Made by a program: the position numbers and the translations under genes. The notes beneath the pieces were generated by a model. It made no database searches. It was given only the letters and a program-made list of their open reading frames with translations, and was not told where the DNA came from. Below, one piece after another: positions 40,155 through 64,000 of a stretch of DNA of 64,000 nucleotides. Every line of letters starts with the position of its first letter. The first letter of the stretch is position 1. The DNA is from Cristatella mucedo (Eukaryota > Bryozoa > Phylactolaemata > Cristatellidae). The DNA is taken from positions 3,776,501 to 3,840,500 of the forward strand of contig WPIO01000027.1 of NCBI GenBank assembly GCA_009760855.2. The letters run 5' to 3'.

Positions 40155-40850
40155 TAATAATAATGATAATAATAATGTACTTGATAAAGCGCCCCCAGAG
40201 AACTTAATCTCTTTCTAGGCGCTTTACATTTGCTGCAAAGGGAAATGCAATTGAATGGTAAGTAAAATCATGCTTTAAAAACTAACAAGATGAATAACAT
40301 GGTTAGGGGTGACATGCACAGGGTCAGCATGCAAATGTGGTTAGTGGCAGCATGCACAGTGTCAGCACGCAGAAGCACGTGAAGGACGAATCACAGGGAC
40401 CCACTAAATGCTGTCCTAAATAGGTGTGTTTTTAAGGTCCTTTTAAATGTGGTCAGGTCAGGGGATGTTCTGACGCAGGTCGAGAGGGAGTTCCATGCTT
40501 TGGGAGCATACGAACTAAATGCACGGTCTCCAAAGGATTCAAGGTTTGTACGAGGTATTTCTAGACTGTTGGATTCCGAAAAGCGGGTGGTACGATGCTT
40601 GGCCTGATGGGGGAGTATGTTGGAGAGATAGGCTGGAGCAATAGAATGAAGGGACCTAAAAGTGAGCGACAAAACCTTGAAGTCAATCCATTGCTTGACT
40701 GGCAGCCAGTGCAGGTCGGCGAGAAGTGGAAAGCATTCAGCAATTTCACGCAGTAAGATAGGTTTCTGCATCAGGCAGATGCAGTTTGACGCTCCGACAG
40801 CACACAAGCGACAACACAGAAATTTATAAGCAGTCAACATTTCGAACCTA
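40155..40850 (-). mobile_element. LINE-2 3' fragment with open RT C-terminus
   Basis: A 149-codon minus frame (40391-40840) encodes LLADLHWLPVKQWIDFKVLS, IAPAYLSNILPHQAKHRT, DRAFSSYAPKAWNSLST and LKTHLFRTAF, the usual C-terminal domain of CR1/L2-like RT proteins. The UTR subrepeats, tail and (AAT)n follow at 40155-40390. This is the best-preserved C-terminus of the family in the window. Confidence 0.9.
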
Positions 40851-41764
40851 AAGCTGTCTCGTGGGGTAGCTGCTGCGCATTGGAAAGCGGCGGCAAGATA
40901 CCTGTGTGAATGTTACCTTCGTGAATTCGCGTGTTGGCGGATTGGCTGGAACGTGAGTACGATCTCAATAACTCAATAAAAGAACTGCGAAGCGGTTCCC
41001 ACACAAGTCGCAGCACGCACAAAGCTGCGTTTATTTGGCAGGTTTTCCTCCAGACAGACGCTGACTTTCCTACTAGTTAGGACGTTTATGCGACAGATTT
41101 AGTCCCGCCCACGATAGATTTGATGGCCGACTTAGTCTCACCCACAGCCCGTGCTCTAATCCGGGAAGCTGGTATGAAAGTTAGTTCCCCGGAAAGACGC
41201 CAAGCCAACACCAGTATAAGTTTAGTTCGCCGCTGCAGTCATCATTGTAGAGTATTTTGAGAAGAATATATACATATATAAAAGGAAGATAAACATTTAA
41301 AAAGCTTTTATGGGAAAGCGAGCAGTACCAAGTAATGTTCACCATTACTGGAGTGAGGGCGTATACTGCTAAGCAATGTGCAGGTTTGTTGGTGGATTTG
41401 ATGAACAGATCCACGGGACCCAGCTATGTAGAACAGGCTGAAGAATTGGTTACTGGGCATAAGCATCCCATATTCAAGGACTTGCTCTTGCCTCGATATA
41501 CTCGAGCCTAAAAACGTCAGCCATGTTTATTTTGGCCATGGGTGTATTGTGACCGGGTATGTGTATAGCCCCGGGTTTTAATTGGTCGGCCGGACAAACA
41601 AGAAGCCAAAAAGTTGACATATTCTCATTCCGATGAGTTTGAAGACTATTCCCCCAAAATTTTATGACGTGTGATTTCGTATAAAGCTGTGCTTACACGG
41701 CAGACTTTCCCCCACAAATTTGGGCTACTACGTCATCACAAGTAAAAACTTGCTAGGCACTGCA

Positions 41765-42915
41765 CGAAATGTTGGCGCCCTTCCAAAGTGACCTTTCATT
41801 AGACGACCGCATCAGCTCCGAAGTCGTCTGCCTACTTTCAGCTACATTGCTAAAATTCGGCCTTGCTTAGGCGAGGATACCACATACATCGAAGTTGGTC
41901 CATGCATTTGTGACATCTTCTTGACTCATTGTCTTGACTTCTGCAACTCACTGCTTGCTGGTCTACCCGAGTGAGCAATCAGGCGTTTACAGTTGGTGCA
42001 AAACTCTGCAGTTAGGCTTGTCTGTCGTGAGCGTCACAGTTGCCACATTACTCCACTTCTCGCCGACCTGCACTGGCTACCAGGCAAGCAACGGGTTGAC
42101 TTCAAGGTTTTGTCGCTCACTTTTAGGTCACTTCATTCATTGGCTCCAGCCTATCTCTCAGATCTACTCCCCCACCAGGCCAAGCATCGTACCACCCGCT
42201 TTTCGGGTTTGTTTAGATAGGGATGCCTCATCTAAGTAGTTCCATGCATTTGTGACATCTTCTGTAACTTATGTAACTCACTGCTTGCTGGCCTGTGCAT
42301 CAGGCGCTTACAGCTGGTGCAAATTTTGCAGCCAGGCTTGTCTGACGCGAGCTTCGCAATTGCCACATCACACCACTTCTCGCCGACCTGCACTGGCTAC
42401 CAGTCAAGCAACGGATCGACTTCAAGGTTTTGTCACTCACTTTTAAGTCACTTCATTCTTTGGCACCGGCCTATCTCTCAGATCTCCTGCCCCACCAGGC
42501 CAAGCATCACCTATACCTCGTACGAGCCTCGAATCCTTTAGAGACCTTTGGCCTTTGGTTAGTATGGTCCAAAAGCCTGAAACTCACGTCCGGCTTGCCT
42601 CAGGTCATCTCCTGACTTGACCACATTAAAAAAAACAACTAAAAACGCATTTATTTATTACGGCATTTAATGGGTCAATGTGATACGCTCATTTGTGTGC
42701 TTACGCGAAGCTGACACTGTGCAAGCTGCCACTAACCATATTTGCATGCTAACCACTGTGCAGGTCACCAATAACCATGTTATGCTTGTTGTCATTGAGA
42801 ATACCGCCACTAACCATTTGATCATACTTCCTTTGCAGCAAATGTTAGGTGCCTAGAAAGAGATAGAATTTTCTAAAGGCACTATACCAAATGTATTAGT
42901 ACTATTATTAGTCTA
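41765..42915 (+). mobile_element. LINE-2 fragment with an internal tandem duplication
   Basis: The RT C-terminal region occurs twice in a row: about 41900-42235 and 42240-42520, each starting CCATGCATTTGTGACATCTT and including CTTCTCGCCGACCTGCACTG. One 3' UTR and tail follow (42700-42910). Frames are short (41934-42239, 42252-42541). Confidence 0.85.
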
Positions 42916-43435
42916 TCAGTAGCTATTAGCTCATCCTCAGGCCTGACTACTGACTTGGGATATTTTGATGTGACATTGCAGCCATGCCATTCGATGCCCA
43001 GCCGTATTGGCGACACTCCACGGGCTATGAGCAGATTGACTAATATTGGCAACGTCGGTCATGTGACCATTTCCCACTGTATTCTGAACCCCTTTTCGAC
43101 TGTTCTCAGGCCTTAGTGGACGTGTTCGTCCTACTCATTGAGAAGAGGTAGTCCAAGGCCACTGTTCGGTCGTAATACATTTTTGTGGAGAAGTTTGCCG
43201 CATCATTTACTTCGAGCTAGATACCCTTCTTGTTAACCGGGGAGCTGTGACACATGTGGAGGTACTACCCTTCATCTGTCACAGGCTACATTCCCTGTAA
43301 AAGCTTAGCAGAAACCATTAACTGGTGAGGGGGTTCTCACCAGCATATTCTCTGTCTTCATACACTACATAGAGGGAGGCAAAATCCTGGAGCAACCACA
43401 CTGGTTTACCTTAACGCCAATTTTCGTTGGACCTC
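42916..43435. other. Unassigned
   Basis: No feature recognised. Confidence 0.35.
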
Positions 43436-43439
43436 ACCA

Positions 43440-43590
43440 GGCCTCTTTTTGTATAGTGGTAAAGAGCCTTAAAGGTTATCACCACTGCTTGCAGCCGCAA
43501 TAACGGATCGCCCACTACAGGATTCAAGCCAACGACCTCTGCTCCGAAGAGCAACCGCCTTATCAGTGTGCCATCACGGCTCTCTCAGCC
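43440..43590 (-). repeat. tRNA-derived SINE-A copy (minus)
   Basis: On plus, TTGTATAGTGGTAAAGAGCC, CGGATCGCCCACTACAGGATT and CACGGCTCTC are the reverse complement of the SINE-A end, body and head. Confidence 0.8.
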
Positions 43591-44555
43591 TCTGCTCTCA
43601 GGCATTCGAATATAGCCATCCTATCTGCAATAGGCATCTGTAGATAGCCTTACGATCATCAGTGTGCAATGCAGCTCGGGAGGGATGAAGTTTCTTCAAC
43701 TTTGCTTACAGACAGGCTGAGTTGGCAGCAAGACACAAGGACCTCCCTGCCTGGCTAATTGTGCATGCCAATCAGGATGTAAAAATGTAACTACAATTTT
43801 CTGCATCGGATTTATGTACCTGCCAGCCTAACGATTGGATGATTCATATCGGAAGAGTAAAATCAATGCTATCTGCTTTTATTAAATTAAATATTATCAA
43901 TTTACACTCACCGACACAGCATCGATATAACACATTGCAGATGCAATTAGCTATCAAGATGGAAGCAATGCCCATGCAACATTCTGCGTACACAACCCAA
44001 GCTATGTTGGCACATAAATTGTATAATGAATAGGGATGGACATGGTGATAGCATAACATATAACCACGATGTGCATGGGTATCAACAAAAAAGGGCGTGC
44101 CTGCTTCTCGTTTTTCTTCCAGAAAGTTTCGATGGCCTGCTAACCGCTTGGATTACCGCCAGCCCTAAGCTTCTGTCCTAGCAGCACTGCTTCAAATTTT
44201 TTCCTGATCAAGCAGAAGGCAGGAAAATAGGCCACAGCTGGCTAAAACCAAGACCATGTTTTCTGTCGCCAGTAAGCACAAGCATAGGATCATTGTACTC
44301 GACATACGAAGAGCATGCTGCAGAAGAGCTTAACACTATCGAAGTCGACGGCGCTCGATCTTTTTATGTAGCTCCACTACCTTCAGGGCAGACTTGATCA
44401 TCACGCTTCACCTTCTCATAAATGAGCAAGTAGCCTGCTTTTGTCTACAATAAATGGCACTAGTAAATCACATGTACCATATAACCAGTGGGCGAACGAC
44501 ACCACAGCAAGCCAGACAAAACGACAAGATCATACAGTGAACTTGCCCCTAAGCA
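43591..44555. other. Unassigned
   Basis: No conserved exon or repeat recognised. Confidence 0.35.
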
Positions 44556-44559
44556 ATCA

Positions 44560-44865
44560 ATTTCACATTCCTGGAACTCATTTCCGACTTGCACCACGAC
44601 ATCCCCGGACTTGACCATATTTAAAAAGAAACTAAAAATGCATCTAGTTATCTCAGTATTTAGTGGATTCATACGATTCGTCTTTTACATGCTTATGAGT
44701 GCTGACACTGTGCATGCTGTCACTAGCCATATTTGCATACTGACCCTGAGCATGTCACCCTTAACCAGGTTATGTTTGTTGTCATTGAACATGCTACCAC
44801 TAACCATTCGACTGAGTCATCTGAGGGCGCTATATCAAATGTATTATCTTTATTATTATAAAATG
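44560..44865 (+). mobile_element. LINE-2 3' fragment, tail shortened
   Basis: CCTGGAACTCATTTCCGACT, the subrepeated UTR, then directly TCATCTGAGGGCGCTATATC and a TTATTATTATA end. The first half of the tail is missing. Confidence 0.75.
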
Positions 44866-45241
44866 TTGGTGTGTTCGAGATGTTGCCTGGCTGTACATTT
44901 CGTCGGCTATGACCAGTCGGCCAGTAGTGTAACACCAACAAGGCTGCAACCTCCAATCATACATGTGACTGATAGGCTTTGAAACATCGAAATTGAAGTA
45001 GCCTTTCTATATAGCCACAATCAAGTATACATTATTTTCGGTGGTTGGGAAGTACTTTATCATCAACAGCAATTTCGCATGGCAGCTATCTTTCCTATTT
45101 TCATGCAAATACGGCAAATTCCAACCAACTCTTCACATCGTAGCTAATTTGTTTTACATAGCCCTCTAAGAAATAAGTGGACAGAAAATTGCATATACAG
45201 TCACATGCAACCCGGCAGATTAGGCATCATATTACAATTCG

Positions 45242-45243
<2 letters not shown>

Positions 45244-45278
<35 letters not shown>
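45244..45278. repeat. (TA)n microsatellite
   Basis: About 34 bp. Confidence 0.95.
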
Positions 45279-45280
<2 letters not shown>

Positions 45281-45329
45281 AGAAGACGATCTACTAACTC
45301 AATATCCATGCCTAGGCTAGCTCCTTACT

Positions 45330-46685
45330 TAGTGATCCTATAAATGATCTAGCTGATCGCTTCTCTAGCTTCTTTGTCAACAAGATAGACAAGATCAGAG
45401 AAGGATCCATCCCATCCCTAGGACGGCAGCAACCCCCCCCGGAAATCTTGTCCCTCAATTCAATGCCTCAGTTCAAAGACTAAATTCAAGGAGGCAAATA
45501 GTGACCTCGTCCTGGAAGTATGGGGTATCTCAGAGCACTGTTTTTGGTCCTATTCTTTTCACAGTCTATACTTCCTCTAGCAAATGTGATTGCCAAGCAC
45601 AATCAGGGCTTTCACTTCTATGCTGAAGACACCCAGTTGTACCTTTGCTTTTATCCCTCTCAGCTCTCCAGCCTGTCAAAATGTTTCAAATCCTTTGCTG
45701 CATATATTGATGACATCTGTACATGGATGGCAGCAAACTTTCTTAAATTGAATGACAATAAAACCAACATACTAGTTATGATAATAAAACCAACCTACTA
45801 GTTATGGGCAAACCAAGTGTAAACCAGACCTGGGAAAACATAACACTCAAAATCAGCTCTGCCAGCATATCTCCTGTTGAGTCTGCACAAATTCTATATG
45901 TTCATTGCAAAGTGACTTTTTATTAGACAATCACATAAGCATCTGGCTACTTTAAGCTACACAGCAATGCTAAAATTCGGATTTGAATAGACAGGGGATA
46001 CAACATCTAAATTGGTCCATGCATTTGTGACACCCCATCTTGACTTCTGTAACTCACTGGTGCTGGTGAACAAGCCTGTGCAATCAAGTGCTTACAGCTG
46101 GTGCTAAACTCGGCAGCTAGCTAGGCTTGTCTGTCGTATGCATCGAAGTTGCCACATCACACCATCTCTAGCTGACCTTAATTGGCTCCCAGTCAAGCAG
46201 TGCAACGACTTTAAGGTTCTGTCACTTGCTTTTAGGTCTCTTCCTTCTTTGGCTCTAGCCTACCAATCAGATTTACTCCCCTACCAGACTAAGCACAGTA
46301 CTAACAGATTTTTGTAATCTAACTGTTAACCTACACCTCGTGCGAACCTCAAATCCCTTGGAGACCGTGCCCTTAGTTCGTATGTTCCCAAAGTCTGAAA
46401 CTCACTTCGACTGGTGTTACGACATTCACTTAGTTGATCACATTTAAAAAGAAGCTAAAAACGTGTATATTTATCAGAGCATGTAGTGAGTCCTTGTGAT
46501 TCGTCTTTTGTGTGCTTATGCGTGCAGCCACTGTCCATGTCACCCCTAACCATGTTATGCTAGCTGTCATTGAGCATGCCACCACTAACCACTTGATCGT
46601 GCTTATTTTGCAGCAAATGTTAGGCTGCCTAGAAAGAAATCAGTTCTCTGAGGGTGCTGTAACAAATGTATTATTATTAACAGTA
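45330..46685 (+). mobile_element. LINE-2 fragment with RT motifs
   Basis: A plus-strand frame (45520-45801) encodes KHNQGFHFYAEDTQLYL (the YADD box as YAED), YIDDICTWMAANFLKLND and KTNILVM. The RT thumb and C-terminal region follow in broken frames to 46440. The UTR subrepeats, tail (46615-46665) and a TTATTATTA end close it. Confidence 0.85.
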
Positions 46686-46727
46686 TACTATTGCTCTAAG
46701 CAAACCAAGTATTAAGCAAAGGAACCG

Positions 46728-46915
46728 CAATGGCACACTAGGTAAGGCGGTTGCTTTCACGACCTCGGTCCCGAGGTCGTGGGTTCGATTTCTGCTGTGG
46801 GCGATTCTTTATCGCCACTGCAAGTGGTGGTGATAAACGTAAAGGGTCTTCTGTCGCTATACAAAAAGAGGCTGTTTAATCAGCTAGGATTTATTTATTT
46901 AAGGAATGCCTAGAG
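46728..46915 (+). repeat. tRNA-derived SINE-A copy
   Basis: CACTAGGTAAGGCGGTTGC, B box GGGTTCGATTTC, GGGCGATTCTTTATCGCC, CTATACAAAAAGAGGCTGTT and a TTTATTTATTT tail. Confidence 0.85.
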
Positions 46916-47044
46916 CAAGTTGAAAAGAGCTGCCACGGCATGGGGCTACTTGCCTGCTGAAAGAGATCGTATACATATCGTAAAATAAAATAAATATCGT
47001 AAAGTATCGTATATAGAATATCAAACTTTATTCTTCAGTTGTGA

Positions 47045-47345
47045 TAACAATAATAATGCACTTGATACAGCACCCTCAGATTATTCAATCTCTTTCTAGG
47101 CGCTTTATATTTGCTGCAAAGGGAAACACGATTGAATGGCCAGTAATAGCATGCTTGATAAACAACATGAATAACATGCTCAGGGCTGACATGCACAGGG
47201 TCAGCATGCAAGTGTGGTTAGTGGCAGAATGCACAATGTCAGCACACATAAGCACATGAAGGAAGAATCACAAGGACCCACTAAATGCTGTCCTAAATAG
47301 GTGTGTTTTTAAGTTCTTTCTAAATGTGGTCAAGTCAAGTGATGC
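47045..47345 (-). mobile_element. LINE-2 3' end
   Basis: Plus-strand (AAT)n, TCAATCTCTTTCTAGGCGCT and GGGTCAGCATGCAAGTGTGG are the reverse complement of tail and UTR. It abuts the 3' end of LINE-1 copy 2 after about 190 bp. Confidence 0.85.
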
Positions 47346-47529
47346 CCTTGTTACCATCATCAGTGAAACTAAACATCAGAGTTGCGAATGACAATCTGTC
47401 ACAGGAGAGAGGAAAAACCAGAATGCATGGGGCTGAAGCCAGGATTAAGCTAGGAAGTAGGCATGTCCATGACCTTTCCAGAGGTAGCCAATTGTAAAGA
47501 GGGCGAAGGGCAGCGTAAGGCATGCTCTT

Positions 47530-50255
47530 TTGGGTAATGTAATGTATCTCCGTCTGTACCACAAAGTCATAAAGACCATGTGGGTGTTATGCAGGAGAGT
47601 TTTGTATAGCACACTCACAGCCTAAGCGGCTTTCGGTACGCATTCGGTAGCCAACAGACTTCGTCTCACGCAACAAAGAGAAAGTGGGAAGCATAGCAGA
47701 GTCAGGAGAGCAGTTGAGGTAGTAGCATGGAAGTAGCAGCTCAGGACCGCTGAAAACGATGAGCCATAGTCGGCAGTAGGAGAGTAGTTGTCTTTGCGTA
47801 GGAACAGTGGAAGCGAGTTCCACAGACTAGGACCTGCAGAGCTAAAGCTTCTGTCACCAACTGACTTTAAGCGGAGGAGTGGAACAGCTAATTTATTGTC
47901 CACACAGGACCTGAGGGCACGAACACACTGAAACTGATACAGCAGTTCAGCTAGGTACGAAGGAGCCAAGCCGTGGCAGACCTTGGGGGTCAGCGTAAGA
48001 ACTTTGCTCTGTATCCGTTGCTCAACCGGCATCCATCCTAGCTCTTTTAGCAAAGGAGACACGTGCTAAACATATGGGACTTAAAGACTAGCCTTGCAGC
48101 CATATTCATAGTCAGCTGCAGTGGCCTAATAGCTTTCTTTGGTAGCCCAGCCAAAAGGGAATTACAATAATCAAACCGAGACAGAACTAAGGAGCTACTT
48201 AAATTTTTTACATGCAACTGTGGAGACAGCTCCTAATCTTGTATAGGGATCGGACGTGGTGGCTAGCTGTAGAAGCAGTCTTCTGAAGTTTTTGAAATTG
48301 AGGCAGCTGTCAAAAACGACACCTAAATTTCGAGCACGTTTGGTGATAGTCGCACAACAGCATCGCCTATTAAAAGAGCAAAGCCTTCTAATCCAGCCAC
48401 ACGCTTAGGGTGTCCTATGAGCAGCAGTTCGGTTTTATCATCATTTAATTTCAAGAAGTTTTCCAACATCCAGGATCGAATGTAGGCAAGGCAAACATTC
48501 AATTTCTCAGTTGCTGCAGCAGATTCCGACGGTTTGAATGACTAATACAACTGAATATCGTCAGCATAAAAGTGATATCCTATTCCACGGGCCTTAATCA
48601 CTTTTCCCAGAGGTTGTGTATAAATGGAGAACAGCAAGGGACCAAGTACAAATCCTTGATGGACTCCACAGGGGACCCTTCTCGTGTGTGAGACCTGACC
48701 CCCACACGACACGGATTGAACAAGATCAGACAAGTACGATTTAAACCATGTCAATGCTTCGTCTGCTAGATCGGTCGTTGTTCTCAATCGTTCAAGCAGA
48801 ACATCGTGATCAATGGTGTCGAAGGCAGTTGATAGATCTAGCAGAGCTAGGGCAGTGACATTCCTGTCGTCATTGCCACGGAAAATGTCATTGATTACAC
48901 GGAGGAGAGCAGTTTCAGTGGAGTGCTGCCTCTTGAGCCCTGATTGAAATGTTTCTGACATTTCATTATTTTCAATATGTTCAACCAGCTGCTTAGCAAC
49001 AATTTTTTCAAGAATCTTTGACAAGAAAGGAAGAAGGGAAACTGGGCGATAGTTTACAAGGACCACTGTATCTAATCCAGGCTTTTAAGTATGGGTCGAA
49101 GGATTGCCGATTTGAAGGACTTGGGGACGACCCCTTTTCCCAGAGAAGCATTAACAGTCTTGGTTATGGCAGAGTTAAGTTGGTCTGCCAGTGAAGACCA
49201 CAGAGATGAAGATATAGGGTCTTCAGGAGACAAGCTCTTTTTGCTCTACCGTATTAAGGTAGCCACATCGCATGCAGAAACCTCGGAGAACCTTTAAAGG
49301 AAGGTCACAGGTTGTGGAACCGCGATTGCTTTAGTCGGAGGGGGCTTAATGGAAGCACGAATGTGCACAATTTTTTCAGTAAAGAAGGCTGAACACTTTT
49401 CGGCTGAGCCCTTAATATCAGGGGAATCAGACCTCACAGCATTGGCCAGTAAATGGTTTACTGTCTTATAAATCTGTTTAGGGTCCGACTGGCAGGAATT
49501 CGGCTTTCGGATGAAAAAAGAAACCTTGTTTTCTTTTTAAGCTTTCGGGTGTAAACTCGAAGAAAGCCTTTGAAATTGACTAGATCTGCATCAGACCCCG
49601 ATTTCTTGAAACGACGTTCAAGCCTGCGCTTAACCCGGCACATCTTTAGTTTTTTTGTAAATTGAAAGGAATCTCCACGAGTTTGAACACGGATAGAATG
49701 AACGGGAGCATGTTTGTCAAGAGCACTCCTGAGTGTCATGTTTATTGCATCAGTGAGGGTATCGAGGCTGCCGGTCGAGTCTGAATGCAGATCAAGAAGA
49801 CCTGCATCACAAATTGATTTAAAAAACTTGTCTATATCAATGCCTTGTAAGTTACGTCGTTTGACAAGTTCGACGTTACCCTGTACATATAAGCGAGCAG
49901 GAACAGTAAACGAGACCGAGCAATGATCTGAGAGGGTCAGTGGGCACACCACAAGGTCAGTGGGGAGGACATCCTTAGTGATCACGAGATCTAGAATGTG
50001 GCCACCGACGTGGGTGGTATGATTAACGTGTTTGACCAAACCAAAATTCTCCAGACGGTCAAGAAATGAGCGGACCTGGCTGTTGCTAGGGTTGTTAACG
50101 TGAATATTGAAGCCTCCTACAATCAGTAACGGTCTGTCACACACAAATATTTTAGCGAGGAACTCTAAAAACTCCTCTATAAACAAATTTAGACAGCCAG
50201 AAGGAGGCCGGTATATCACAACAGTGAGAGGCATTGACTTTGACGAGTGGGCCCA
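47530..50255 (-). mobile_element. LINE-1 copy 2 (nearly identical to copy 1, 5' truncated)
   Basis: Minus strand, from the endonuclease middle (50250) to an ATGTA-type end near 47540. The sequence matches copy 1 with only scattered differences. Frames: endonuclease plus basic segment 49458-50312 (uninterrupted where copy 1 has a stop), RT 48542-49066 (VLVNYRPVSLLPFLSKILEK, LLDLSTAFDTIDHD, YHFYADDIQLY with an intact YADD), RT C-terminus 47622-48062. The frameshift upstream of the RT and the one after the endonuclease basic segment occur at the same sites as in copy 1. Confidence 0.9.
48542..49066 (-). pseudogene. LINE-1 copy 2 reverse transcriptase fragment
   Basis: 174 codons: VNYRPVSLLPFLSKILEKIV, LKRQHSTETALLRVINDIF, LLDLSTAFDTIDHDVLLERL, VPCGVHQGFVLGPLLF, and YHFYADDIQLY where the two catalytic Asp are present. 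The usual PQG motif reads HQG. The frame is separated from the upstream PKSFKSAILRPILK segment by a one-base change in an A run at about 49083. Confidence 0.88.
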
Positions 50256-50312
50256 ATAAAGTAGTAACGGGCCTACTATACTAACCACCTTCCCTAAGAA
50301 TTCTATATCCAC
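49458..50312 (-). pseudogene. LINE-1 copy 2 endonuclease domain fragment
   Basis: 284-codon frame: VIYRPPSGCLNLFIEEF, GGFNIHVNN, HTTHVGGHILDLVITKD, LSDHCSVSF and a Lys/Arg-rich end (CRVKRRLERRFKKSG). The first about 25 codons lie in flanking, non-LINE-1 sequence, so the true element start is near 50255. The N-terminal catalytic motifs (LNVCSL, LTETW) are absent. Confidence 0.85.
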
Positions 50313-51583
50313 AGACAGTCAGTGCCCTACGAGGTAGAAAAGAAGTCAGCAGCACAACTATCGTAGCACGAAATTAGAGATAGTAGGTTTCATCTATAAC
50401 ACCATATACATCTCGGGGGATGGTTGGGCCTGCATCTCAGGCCAGAACCAAGGCCAGGTGGGAGGTCTTGGGTCCCTTGGGCACATCGCCGACCGCAAGA
50501 CATTCTTGGGGTGGGTGGGAAGGAGAGGTTGCCTTACTAAAGCCTAGCTGAACCCACAAAGTTGCAGAATACCAGAGCTTCCAATGACTGCTGGGATCTA
50601 AGGTGCCGGGCATTTCAAGTGCTTGCAACATCGGCTCCTACACTGACCACCGGACGACTTTCCATGCATCGCCTGTTGGTGGAATCGTTGGTAGTAGCTC
50701 TTTCCCCACACGACACAGCCAGGGAAAAAAATTTAACCTTCTTCGGCATGAATTGTGTCCTGCCATCTGAGGCCTCCCGTGAACATTCTGGCTGAAGCTC
50801 AAGTCCCCAGAGTAGCAGCCAGTATTCGACTGCCAAGGCGAATGTAATGAACGACCGATACCTCGGATCATTGAGGAGGGATCAAGGGAAAAGCTAGCCG
50901 ACTCCAGTAACGGTAAGCACTTACAATACATGTATACAACAAACTTGTACTATTTGTGGGGTTGAAAGCAAGAGAATATGGCAGCCAAATAAGTGAGCGA
51001 CATAGTCGCAATGCCAAGCCTCCTGTAACTCGAGGCAACGTCAGAAACCGGTACACGTGCCAGCCGAAGATTGCTTGTGTCACGGCCGAGCAACATGCTA
51101 AAAGCAAAGTGCTGCCAATGCTGATCAAACCTAATGCGATGTGAAGTGAAAATAAAGAACAAACCTTGACCAAAATTATAGACGGGATTGTCACCTGACG
51201 TGCTACCAGTTAGACTCTAGAGTGGGGGTGCGTTAAGACAAAAAACGCGGGTGCATAATGTCAGCTGCTGTGAACAACAAAATGGCAAGACATGCTTTAT
51301 AGGGGTCGGCTGCTCTGATCATGGAACCCCAGTGGGATCATATTGCTATGAGAGAATGCAGCATAGCAGCTAGGTGGCATGGAAGCATGCAGGCACAGCT
51401 CAACAAGTGGCATGGGCTTTGCATAAAGTATTAGCACACGACTGACATGTGAATGCATGATGATGAAGACTACAGCAAGAACACTAACCCTATAAAGAAA
51501 CTCACGGCAGCACCGACTAAAGGCAAAACATTAATAATTATGATCTAGCATGAATGGCTGGAAACTGCAATGCTAATACTTAC
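50256..51583. other. Unassigned sequence below the last USP exon found
   Basis: It may hold the missing USP terminal exon, but I found no AAYVLFY-like reading in any frame. Frames at 50615-51194 show no family motif. Confidence 0.35.
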
Positions 51584-63375
<11,792 letters not shown>

Positions 63376-64000
63376 CTGCACTTTTATCTATGTACATCTG
63401 GGATGTGAAGCACCCAGTGACAAAAAGTAGAAATGCAAGTTAATGAGACAACAAGTCTAAGATCCGGTGGCATTAGGTGCTTCCGATAGCTTCCCGTCTC
63501 AAATGTTCTCACTGAGCATGCTTTATATACCTACATTTATTTGAGTGCCCAAGTATCGGCAACCCCTTGTATATGATGAACAGTATGCATTTGACCAGAA
63601 AACATTACACCAGAGCATAATGAACGAATTCACCCGATTAACACAATGCTTTTCATACTGACGTTTTAATAAACCAGTGAATACGAATAATAAACCAGTG
63701 AATCAAAATAAGGAAAGAAAGCATCTTCGACTCGTAACAGTCATAAAAATGACGAACACCCTTTCTAAAGCACATTGAAAACGACTTCATCACTCGTTTT
63801 GGAGGTATTTAGACACGCACAGTGCATTGACTTAACTCATTTCATAGCCTTCTGCTATCGTAAATCGTCATGCCTTAGATCATCTCAAAAGTGGGTTTTG
63901 CACTAAACAAGATTTGGCAGTTGCTATTGATATAATTGCTATAAAATTGCGAATTGGTGAGACTTCTATGAAGTACAACCCAAGGAAGAAGGCTGCTTAA
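63376..64000. other. Unassigned sequence, presumed USP intron
   Basis: Expected to lie in the intron upstream of USP exon a. No exon with a catalytic Cys box (GLxNLGNTCFMN type) is visible. Confidence 0.4.

Noticed and set aside
49083-49100. Programmed -1 frameshift between LINE-1 endonuclease linker and RT
   Set aside because: The A run does not form a standard X XXY YYZ slippery heptamer in the incoming frame, and another frame break lies upstream, so decay is simpler.

Overview
The window is a repeat-rich piece of an animal (metazoan) nuclear genome. Coding sequence is split into short exons with GT-AG introns, and the introns and intergenic DNA are full of non-LTR retrotransposons, tRNA-derived SINEs, foldback/MITE-like elements, a pogo/Tigger relic and long microsatellites. 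The protein family content and the L2/CR1-like LINEs fit an invertebrate; I cannot name a species from this sequence alone. No prokaryotic operon, CRISPR array, rRNA gene or viral genome is visible.

Two protein-coding genes can be assembled by hand, both on the minus strand. (1) 1142-29466: AP-1 complex gamma-adaptin (AP1G). Eighteen coding exons join in frame through every intron phase and give about 897 codons, from the N-terminal trunk (exon 29257-29466) through the alpha-solenoid, a hinge with clathrin-box-like LLDLLG motifs, and the gamma-ear domain, to a stop at 1142-1144. The initiator exon is not certain; a 5-codon GC-AG exon at 29827-29841 is a candidate. (2) 51584-63196: a USP4/USP11/USP15-type ubiquitin-specific protease. 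Twelve internal exons (452 codons in frame) cover the first zinc-ribbon half, the inserted UBL/linker region, the second CxxC pair, the His box and the WYxFDDSSV box. The catalytic Cys exon lies off the right edge and the last coding exon was not found.

Layout by region. 1-1141: a rearranged foldback-type repeat, then 3' flank of AP1G. 1142-29841: AP1G, with introns holding LINE-2 fragments, a Tigger relic (2.8-4.0 kb), a nested LINE-1/LINE-2 insertion (6-10 kb), microsatellites, SINEs, and an inverted-repeat element with a telomere-like interior (15.8-16.4 kb). 29.9-51.5 kb: gene-poor, with a satellite of roughly 175-bp units (33.5-34.8 kb), many LINE-2 copies (37.6-46.7 kb) and a second nearly identical LINE-1 copy (47.5-50.3 kb). 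51.5-63.2 kb: the USP gene, whose introns carry an inverted-repeat element (54 kb) and a dead restriction-like-endonuclease LINE (59.3-61.8 kb). 63.2-64.0 kb: SINE and unassigned sequence.

How things relate. The two host genes are housekeeping functions (trans-Golgi/endosomal clathrin sorting, and deubiquitination) and share no obvious pathway; they are simply neighbours about 22 kb apart. The repeats show an ecology: LINE-2 ends in a conserved 3' tail plus (TTA)n, and a tRNA-headed SINE carries a closely similar tail, as expected of a SINE mobilised by that LINE. LINE names used here (LINE-1, LINE-2) are local labels for this window, not the mammalian L1 and L2 families.
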